From positions 1-11,741 of the forward strand of contig JAAENB010000080.1 in assembly GCA_024224995.1 (NCBI GenBank): a stretch of 11,741 bases of DNA. The letters are read 5' to 3'. This document shows, one piece after another, positions 7,041-11,741 of this stretch. This DNA is from a bacterium (lineage in GTDB: Bacteria; Spirochaetota; UBA4802; UBA5550). A program made the translations under genes and the position numbers. Each line of letters begins with the position of its first letter. The stretch's first letter is position 1. The notes under the pieces were generated by a model. The model was not told the DNA's origin. It worked only from the letters and a program-made list of their open reading frames with translations, and did not search any database.

Positions 7041-7068
7041 TTGACAATTAAGCATTAAACTAAAAAAT
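7041..7068 (+). promoter_or_regulatory. Weak promoter candidate for the glycosylase gene
   Basis: A perfect TTGACA (7041-7046) is followed after 16 bp by AAAAAT (7063-7068, four of six -10 matches). The leader to the ATG at 7086 would be only about 10 nt, and there is no strong ribosome site, so this assignment is tentative. Confidence 0.3.
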
Positions 7069-7085
7069 GATCTCAGAGAATAGAC

Positions 7086-7964
7086 ATGACTACAGAAAAA
7101 ATCATTCGTAATTACCATAAAAAATACGGCAGCGTCATTAAAGAGCAGGGCCTTACTCCCGGAGCTGTACGCCGGTTCCGGTCGATTATTAACACGTATT
7201 ACAACAAGCACAAACGAAATTTCCCCTGGCGAAATACTAAGGACTCCTACCATATCGTAGTATCGGAAGTGATGCTTCAGCAGACCCAGGCTCACCGGGT
7301 CGTTGACAAATTCACTCACTTCATCACGGAATTCCCTTCAGTGGAAGCGCTTGCGGCAGCTCCGTTAAACAAGGTCTTAGCTGCCTGGCAGGGTCTGGGC
7401 TACAACCGCAGAGGCAAGATGCTGCACCAGCTTGCGCAGCAGGTCATGGCACAGCACAAGGGAGTCGTCCCCGGGACTCCTGAAGAGCTGGTTTCCCTGC
7501 CGGGAATCGGCAAGGCCACTGCCGCTTCAATTTGCGCCTTTGGGTTTAACAAACCCGTTGTCTTTATTGAAACAAATATTCGAACTGTTTTTATTCATTT
7601 TTTCTTTCCCGGGCAGGAAAAGGTGAGTGATGATGATATTCTTCCCTTTGCTGAAAAGACTCTGGATAAAAATAAACCCTATCACTGGTACTCCGCTCTC
7701 ATGGACTACGGAACCATGCTCAAAAAAGAGTATCCAAACCCCGGGCGGAAGAGCGCCCATCATCAGAAACAGTCTAAGTTCGAAGGATCTCACCGCCAGG
7801 TGAGGGGAAAGATCCTGAAGATCCTGCTGGAAGAAGAGCCCGGGCTTACGATCAAAAACATTGCCCTTCGTATAAACAAACCCGAAGAATCGGTTGTGTC
7901 TGCTATTGAGGAACTCGTGCGGGAAGGGATGATCCGGAAAGAAGGGAGACGGTTCAGGGTGTAA
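7086..7964 (+). CDS. HhH-GPD DNA glycosylase, MutY-like without the iron-sulfur cluster
   Basis: The first about 230 of 292 residues form the helix-hairpin-helix glycosylase fold of base-excision repair. Seen are FPWRNTKDSYHIVVSEVMLQ (46-65, with Glu61 at the MutY catalytic-Glu site), WQGLGYNRRGK (101-111) and the hairpin LPGIGKATAAS (138-148). The segment VFIETNIRTVF (159-169) sits where MutY has its catalytic Asp; here it is Glu162. MutY's four-Cys cluster loop is absent: the equivalent region, YPNPGRKSAHHQKQSKFEGS, has no cysteine. The last 55 residues look like a winged helix. I recall this cluster-less group as often being mislabelled 'HesB' in databases. It may remove adenine opposite 8-oxoguanine or a different damaged base; its specificity is not shown by sequence. 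The start at 7086 leaves a 25-30-residue extension, so a later start cannot be excluded. The gene converges with the membrane-protein gene downstream. Confidence 0.85.
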   Translation: MTTEKIIRNYHKKYGSVIKEQGLTPGAVRRFRSIINTYYNKHKRNFPWRNTKDSYHIVVSEVMLQQTQAHRVVDKFTHFITEFPSVEALAAAPLNKVLAAWQGLGYNRRGKMLHQLAQQVMAQHKGVVPGTPEELVSLPGIGKATAASICAFGFNKPVVFIETNIRTVFIHFFFPGQEKVSDDDILPFAEKTLDKNKPYHWYSALMDYGTMLKKEYPNPGRKSAHHQKQSKFEGSHRQVRGKILKILLEEEPGLTIKNIALRINKPEESVVSAIEELVREGMIRKEGRRFRV

Positions 7965-7992
7965 ACACGTCACACGTCGCGCCTCCCTCGCA

Positions 7993-8042
7993 CCTCTTTC
8001 CCTGTACGGGCACGGCGCGCCGTGCCCGTACAGGGAAAGAGG
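7993..8042. repeat. 50-bp perfect palindrome between convergent genes
   Basis: Positions 7993-8017 are the exact reverse complement of 8018-8042, giving 25-bp arms with no spacer; the centre is GGCGCGCC. Outside it, TAAACACGT (7962-7970) and ACGTGTTTA (8047-8055) form a second, outer 9-bp pair. The outer left arm includes the stop codon of the glycosylase gene, and the outer right arm ends two bases before the stop of the opposing gene. The whole 92-bp gap can fold into one structure. It lacks T-tracts but is well placed to block read-through from both sides. It may belong to a dispersed palindromic repeat family. Confidence 0.85.
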
Positions 8043-8056
8043 GACAACGTGTTTAA

Positions 8057-8515
8057 TTATCCATTTTCCTTCGCCAGGGAGGCAAGGTTCTTGAGTTTAA
8101 TCTTAATCGGCAGATAAAGAAAAAGACCAATAATAAGTCCCCAGAAGGTCGTGAGAATAGCAATAGCAGCTCCCGGGCCAATAGCCGATCTATCCTCAAT
8201 GTTTAACAGCATCATAAACAATCCCAACAAAGTACCCGCAATTCCAATACCAATGCTTGCTTTATAAAGAAAATCAAACACACGGGCAGCGGCTTTTAAC
8301 TCTTTCAAAGAAAGCCTGTTGCCATTGGGAGCCATAACCCCTTTCCAGCCCCTGGCAAAATCACGAGCAAAACCGCCTAAAAGAACCATTATAAGCGGCG
8401 GTAAGTTTATAAAGAGGAGAGATAAGGGATCATATATTAACCAAAAACTGACACCGCTCATTTCCATAGCAGCAACAATCAGAATAAGAACCAGTACAAA
8501 ACCAAGAACAACCAT
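8057..8515 (-). CDS. MotA/TolQ/ExbB-like inner-membrane protein
   Basis: The 152-residue product has about four hydrophobic segments (roughly 1-20, 32-49, 83-105, 114-137). The third and fourth contain GIAGTLLGLFMMLLNIEDRS and the stretch IGPGAAIAILTTFWGLIIG, the pattern of MotA/TolQ/ExbB proton-channel subunits (GTxxGL...A..L.TT..G). MotA is normally about 260 residues with a large cytoplasmic loop, so this is a short form. The loop here is only about 30 residues. No MotB/ExbD/TolR partner follows in the window. The ATG at 8515 is preferred over an upstream TTG at 8527, because GGGGG lies five bases before the ATG and the TTG has no ribosome site. It lies 30 bp behind the macro-domain gene and is probably the last gene of that transcript. 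It could energise an envelope process or be a channel relative of unknown role. Confidence 0.75.
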   Translation of the reverse strand: MVVLGFVLVLILIVAAMEMSGVSFWLIYDPLSLLFINLPPLIMVLLGGFARDFARGWKGVMAPNGNRLSLKELKAAARVFDFLYKASIGIGIAGTLLGLFMMLLNIEDRSAIGPGAAIAILTTFWGLIIGLFLYLPIKIKLKNLASLAKENG

Positions 8516-8545
8516 AAAAACCCCCAAGCAAAATAATCACATCAA

Positions 8546-9019
8546 TCAAAAATCATACACATAAACAGCAATATCACGCTCACACAGCTCATCAACAATA
8601 ACCGGCTCAACCCGGTCCCATTTCCCCCCGGCCAAACCGCAGCCAATCCGCGGCATATGAACCGAAGCCTCAAGCTCCCGGGCCTTTTCACACAACGCCG
8701 CAAGACACTCCTGCACCGCATCATACCGTATAGGCGGTCCTTTGCTCCCGGTCTTCATCCCGCGCTGCCCAATCATATTGGCCACCCATATATATTTATC
8801 AACCTGAACAAACCGCGCCGCGCCCAGGGCAAAATCATTCCCTGCCCGCTCCCGGTGCCACAAACGATACTCTTTTTCCGGCTCCGGCCAGCGCTTCGAT
8901 ATGGCAAGAACAAACCCCTTACCCCACCCGCCCAGATCATTGCATATATGAGCAATAATTTTATTGCCCTTAGCCTGGGGGCTCGTGGCATCACCTTTAA
9001 GGTAGGTAATTTTTTTCAT
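8546..9019 (-). CDS. Macro-domain protein (ADP-ribose binding/hydrolysis, TARG1/Poa1-like)
   Basis: The 157-residue protein is a single macro domain. It has the adenosine-contacting GDAT (9-12), the HICNDLGGWGKGF loop (24-36) that cradles the distal ribose, and the glycine-rich phosphate loop MPRIGCGLAGGKW (122-134). This is the small Appr-1-p-processing type related to TARG1/ALC1 and yeast Poa1. Members bind ADP-ribose, and many remove ADP-ribose from protein, remove phosphate from ADP-ribose-1''-phosphate or deacylate O-acetyl-ADP-ribose; which of these applies cannot be read from the sequence. The start is supported by AGAGG five bases upstream of ATG 9019. It begins 26 bp after the end of the acyl-CoA synthetase gene and ends 30 bp before the membrane-protein gene, which suggests co-transcription. 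No adjacent toxin-like ADP-ribosyltransferase is seen, so a DarTG-type pair is unlikely. Confidence 0.9.
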   Translation of the reverse strand: MKKITYLKGDATSPQAKGNKIIAHICNDLGGWGKGFVLAISKRWPEPEKEYRLWHRERAGNDFALGAARFVQVDKYIWVANMIGQRGMKTGSKGPPIRYDAVQECLAALCEKARELEASVHMPRIGCGLAGGKWDRVEPVIVDELCERDIAVYVYDF

Positions 9020-9045
9020 TAAACCTCTTCTCTTAACCGATCACC

Positions 9046-11091
9046 TTACTTCTTATAATCCACCATAGCCTTAAACGCCCGCAGCGCCCGCTCCGGCGTC
9101 GGATAATAGGGAATCCCAATCTTCGCGCAGCCCTGGTGAATATGATCGGTCTCTTCGGAAGTACCGCCGAAGTAAGAAACAAACATGGGTTTGTCCGGAT
9201 ATTTTTCAACCAGGGGACCAAAGGCCTCTTCAATGGAAAAAATGGTTTCACTCATTAAAACAAATATAATCATAATACTGTCGATATCGTCCTGGCTTAG
9301 AAGAGCTTCGGCAATATGGCTCATGGTTTTTTGAGAACCGAACTGCTCAACAGCGGACCAGATATCAACGGGATTGCGGAGCGGAGCCCAATCGGGCATG
9401 ACCTCGCGGATCTTAGCCTGAGTATCTTTTTTAAGGGGAGACAGATCAATGCCGTAATCTTCGGCAGCATCGGTCGTAAGGACGCAGCCAAGACCCGTGA
9501 TAGATAAAACACCCATGCGGTTTTTCTTCGGCAGGGGAAGGATCTCAAAAGCGGTAAGGGCATCGTAAAAAGCCTCGGAATCGAGAACCCGGATGAGGCC
9601 GGTTTTGCGGCACACCGCGTCGAAAACGGCATCGGACCCGGCAAGGCTGCCCGTATGGGAAGCAATAGCTTCGGCCCCGGACTGAGACCGGCCCGACTTC
9701 AGCACAACAACGGGTTTCCGGGAAGCGGCCTCTTTCGCCACCTTAATAAAACGGGCACCGTCAACCACCCCCTCAAGATACATACCGATAGTTGAAGTCT
9801 CATCATCATGGGCAAAATATTCAAGCACATCGGTTTCGTTGGTGTCCCCTTTGTTGCCAATGCAGGCAACCTTGCCAACACCAAAGGGTTTAAAATCACC
9901 AATCCACCGGGCCCAGCCAGAGGAAAAAACACCGCTCTGACCAAAGAGGGAAACACCGCCCGGCATAATAGGTTCAAGACCAACAATGGACGTGGCAAGA
10001 CCGGCATCGGGATTAATAGTACCAATACTGTTGGGGCCCATAAGGCGAAGCCCGGCCTTTGAAGTAATATCAACAAGCGCTTCCTGGTCAACAGAACCCT
10101 GGCCGCCAATGTCGGAATAACCGCCCGTACTTAGAATAATATTTTTAACGCCTTTTTTAATACAGCGGTCAACAGCGGCCTCAACACTGTCTTTTGGAAT
10201 AACGATCATAGCCAGGTCAACATCACCGGGAACATCGGAAATACTGGGATAGGCTTTCATCCCCAGGATTTCCTGAGCCGAAGGATTAACCGGGTAAATA
10301 GGGCCTTTAAAACCGGCGCGCTTAAAATTCCTGAGAATAATATTCCCGCCCTTATTCGGGTTTTGAGAAGCGCCAATAAGAGCAATCGATTTGGGTTTAA
10401 AAAATGCTTCCAGCGTATCAAAATGAGGCCGTTTACCTGCTTTTACGAATTTTTCATCGCTGTACCGGACCAGGCCATCCACGGCAACAGCACCGGAAGA
10501 ATAAAGAAAAAGGGGGTTGATATCGACCTCAACAATATTCTTATCTTTCGCAACGAGCTTCGACAACGCGACGATCACTTTAGCGGCAGCATCAAGATCA
10601 AGAGCTTCACTTCCGCGAAAACCGTGGAACAGGGAAGCGCCGCGCAGGTTGTTGAGCATGGCACGGGCAGTCTTCAAGGAAACAGGAGCCAGTTCCAGGG
10701 CCGTATCTTTTAAGAGTTCCGTAAAAATACCGCCCAGGCCAACCAGCACAATGGGGCCAAAAACAGGATCGCGCTTCGCGCCGATAATAAGCTCGGTCCC
10801 CACAGGAGACATTTTCTGAACAAGCAGGGAATGGGGCACAGACCCGAATTCCAGCTCAATGGATTTTACCGCTTTTTTTAACGCGGCATCGGAATTAATA
10901 TCGAGGAACACCCCGCCGGAGTCACTTTTATGCATAATATCCGCGGAGCAGACTTTCACCACAACAGGGTAACCGATCTTTTTGGCAGCTTTAAGCGCTT
11001 CAGCCGGACCGGCAGCTTCAATTTCTTCAACAGTGGGAATACCCCACTTTTTAAACAGTTCTTTAGATTCAAATTCATTTAGTGTTTTCAT
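9046..11091 (-). CDS. Acetate/acyl-CoA ligase (ADP-forming), fused beta-alpha subunits
   Basis: The 681-residue fusion belongs to the NDP-forming acyl-CoA synthetases, which convert acyl-CoA, ADP and phosphate to acid, ATP and CoA through acyl-phosphate and phosphohistidine intermediates. Residues 1-210 are the ATP-grasp (beta) part: VVVKVCSADIMHKSDSGGVF, with His54 as the beta-site histidine, and VDINPL (189-194). Residues 226-320 form the Rossmann CoA-binding domain (SIALIGASQNPNKGGNI). Flavodoxin-like domains follow, with LMGPNSIGTINP (350-361) and the alpha phosphohistidine motif ASHTGSLAG (His479). Both relay histidines are present, so the enzyme should be active. The order is beta then alpha, opposite to E. 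coli PatZ, and there is no acetyltransferase domain. GPNS replaces the usual GPNC. Substrate (acetyl, propionyl or other acyl) is not evident. ATG 11091 has only a weak ribosome site, but it fits the domain start. It lies 40 bp behind acylphosphatase. Confidence 0.92.
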   Translation of the reverse strand: MKTLNEFESKELFKKWGIPTVEEIEAAGPAEALKAAKKIGYPVVVKVCSADIMHKSDSGGVFLDINSDAALKKAVKSIELEFGSVPHSLLVQKMSPVGTELIIGAKRDPVFGPIVLVGLGGIFTELLKDTALELAPVSLKTARAMLNNLRGASLFHGFRGSEALDLDAAAKVIVALSKLVAKDKNIVEVDINPLFLYSSGAVAVDGLVRYSDEKFVKAGKRPHFDTLEAFFKPKSIALIGASQNPNKGGNIILRNFKRAGFKGPIYPVNPSAQEILGMKAYPSISDVPGDVDLAMIVIPKDSVEAAVDRCIKKGVKNIILSTGGYSDIGGQGSVDQEALVDITSKAGLRLMGPNSIGTINPDAGLATSIVGLEPIMPGGVSLFGQSGVFSSGWARWIGDFKPFGVGKVACIGNKGDTNETDVLEYFAHDDETSTIGMYLEGVVDGARFIKVAKEAASRKPVVVLKSGRSQSGAEAIASHTGSLAGSDAVFDAVCRKTGLIRVLDSEAFYDALTAFEILPLPKKNRMGVLSITGLGCVLTTDAAEDYGIDLSPLKKDTQAKIREVMPDWAPLRNPVDIWSAVEQFGSQKTMSHIAEALLSQDDIDSIMIIFVLMSETIFSIEEAFGPLVEKYPDKPMFVSYFGGTSEETDHIHQGCAKIGIPYYPTPERALRAFKAMVDYKK

Positions 11092-11131
11092 ATTAGTTTT
11101 CTATTTTCTCTTTATAATAATTTATATTTTG

Positions 11132-11407
11132 TTAAAAGACAGAATCACCACGAATAGGGCCGGAATAGTCTTCAATATCAACGGAATCAATCCTGCCGTA
11201 AAAGTGGACTCCCTGAGGATTATTCTTTATCAATTGAACAAACCGGCTCACCAGGTCATCATCATCCGTATCAAGAAAAACCCTCACCGTCCCATCACTA
11301 AGATTGGCAGCAGATCCCCTGATTTTTAACCTCCGGGCGTATTCTCTGCAATAAGCTCTGCAAAATACCCCCTGAACCCTTCCATGTAAAATCAATCTCT
11401 TTGCCAT
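11132..11407 (-). CDS. acyP: Acylphosphatase
   Basis: Acylphosphatases hydrolyse carboxyl-phosphate bonds such as acetyl phosphate to the acid and phosphate. The 91-residue protein matches the family length and begins with the signature HGRVQGVFCRAYC: Gly-Arg-Val-Gln-Gly-Val, then the catalytic Arg17 that binds the phosphate. The second catalytic residue, Asn35, is in SAANLSDGTVRVFL. Both are intact. Phe-Cys replaces the common Gly-Phe before Arg17. The ATG at 11407 is preceded by AAAGGA about 8 bases upstream, a good ribosome site. It is the first gene of a minus-strand cluster with acyl-CoA ligase (40 bp away), macro-domain protein and membrane protein. Because the ligase forms an acyl-phosphate intermediate, I infer a role in controlling free acyl phosphate. 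The promoter and operator candidate lie immediately upstream. Confidence 0.93.
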   Translation of the reverse strand: MAKRLILHGRVQGVFCRAYCREYARRLKIRGSAANLSDGTVRVFLDTDDDDLVSRFVQLIKNNPQGVHFYGRIDSVDIEDYSGPIRGDSVF

Positions 11408-11427
11408 AGTTCTAATCCTTTAAATCA

Positions 11428-11450
11428 GATACATATCACTGTTATGTATC
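11428..11450. promoter_or_regulatory. Operator candidate: 8-bp inverted repeat across the -10 and spacer
   Basis: GATACATA (11428-11435), seven bases TCACTGT, then TATGTATC (11443-11450) form a perfect inverted repeat. It covers the -10 box and most of the spacer of the acyP promoter. Size and placement fit the site of a dimeric repressor. The regulator is not in the window. Confidence 0.55.
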
Positions 11451-11457
11451 ATGTCAA
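11430..11457 (-). promoter_or_regulatory. Promoter of the acyP-led cluster
   Basis: On the minus strand, a perfect TTGACA (11457-11452) is followed after 16 bp by TATGTA (11435-11430), which carries an upstream TG giving an extended -10 (TGATATGTA). The leader to ATG 11407 is short, about 15-20 nt. The minisatellite starts only about 14 bp upstream of the -35 box. Confidence 0.6.
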
Positions 11458-11470
11458 GTAAAAACCAAAT

Positions 11471-11741
11471 CCGGCGGAAACCGGTCCGGTGTCAGAGGAA
11501 CAACCAACTCCTCCGGCGGAAACCGATCCGGTGTCAGAGGAACAACCAACTCCTTCGGCGAAAACCGGACCGGTATCAGAGGAACAACCAACTCCTTCGG
11601 CGAAACCGGCGGAAACCGGCCCAGTGTCAGAGGAACAACCAACTCCTTCGGCGAAAACCGGACCGGTGTCAGAGGAACAACCAACTCCTCCGGTGGAAAC
11701 CGGACCGGTGTCAGAGGAACAACCAACTCCTCCGGCGAAAA
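11471..11741 (+). repeat. Minisatellite array B, 42-bp units, homologous to array A
   Basis: The GGTGTCAG position recurs at 11488, 11530, 11572 (GGTATCAG), 11623 (AGTGTCAG), 11665 and 11707. Spacing is 42, 42, 51, 42 and 42 bp; the 51-bp unit has one extra 9-bp CCGGCGGAA-like piece. A unit reads CCGG(A/T)CCGGTGTCAGAGGAA, then CAACCAACTCCTYCGGCGRAA. It shares the first 21 bp and the ACTC-TTC-GCGAAA tail pattern with array A. All lengths are multiples of three, and the plus strand reads GPVSEEQPTPPAET-like repeats without a stop after 11461. There is no start codon, and the other frames are also open, so coding is doubtful. The array runs off the right edge. Confidence 0.92.

Larger units (their letters stand above)
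6736..7085. other. Gene-free region between divergent lipoprotein and glycosylase genes
   Basis: This 350-bp spacer separates the minus-strand lipoprotein from the plus-strand glycosylase. It contains the AGTT tandem repeat (6777-6796), an AT-rich imperfect palindrome centred on TTTTTTTAAAAAAAA between GGAG (6905-6908) and CTCC (6927-6930), and at 7024-7034 an inverted copy of an 11-mer also found at the end of panB. Short frames here have no recognisable protein content. Confidence 0.6.

Noticed and set aside
8546..9019. DarTG-type toxin-antitoxin with the macro domain as antitoxin
   Set aside because: No ADP-ribosyltransferase toxin gene is adjacent; the neighbours are an acyl-CoA ligase and a membrane protein.
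11454..11726. Minus-strand repeat protein (ELVVPLTPVRF units)
   Set aside because: It is a shadow of the GC-rich 42-bp repeat; all frames are open, the start would be a TTG inside the repeat, and it overlaps the acyP promoter's -35 box.

Overview
The window looks like part of the chromosome of a Gram-negative, probably anaerobic bacterium of moderate GC. A large lipobox-type lipoprotein argues for an outer envelope, and an ADP-forming acyl-CoA synthetase is typical of anaerobes that make ATP from acyl-CoA. Desulfobacterota or Spirochaetota-like lineages would fit, but no gene settles the phylum. No rRNA, tRNA, CRISPR or complete insertion sequence is visible.

Layout, left to right. Positions 1-470 hold a degenerate minisatellite of about 39-bp units. 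After a small hairpin and a clean sigma70-type promoter comes panB (723-1550). The next 650 bp contain a broken, internally deleted PHP-domain phosphoesterase on the minus strand (1554-2026) and a regulatory region with a 33-bp palindrome. Then comes an archaeal-type phosphoglycerate mutase homologue (2210-3529). It is followed after 5 bp by the first 23 codons of a nucleotidyltransferase that is cut off by a palindrome-packed block (3606-3817). A 960-residue Calx-beta/LamG lipoprotein runs on the minus strand (6735-3853). After a gene-free 350 bp with an AGTT microsatellite, a MutY-like glycosylase without an iron-sulfur cluster motif lies on the plus strand (7086-7964). It converges, across a 50-bp perfect palindrome, with a four-gene minus-strand cluster: acylphosphatase (11407-11132), fused ADP-forming acyl-CoA synthetase (11091-9046), macro-domain protein (9019-8546) and MotA/ExbB-like membrane protein (8515-8057). 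The cluster has one good promoter, and an inverted-repeat operator candidate overlaps it. A second array of about 42-bp units, homologous to the first and in the same orientation, runs from 11471 to the window end.

Functionally, the coherent unit is the minus-strand cluster, where tight spacing suggests co-transcription. Acylphosphatase and an acyl-phosphate-forming synthetase share a chemical intermediate, and the macro domain could act on acylated or free ADP-ribose. The remaining genes are metabolic singletons separated by decaying genes and repeats. I see no clear new defence or mobile system. The most unusual content is non-coding: the paired minisatellites, the palindromes and the block that truncates the nucleotidyltransferase gene.
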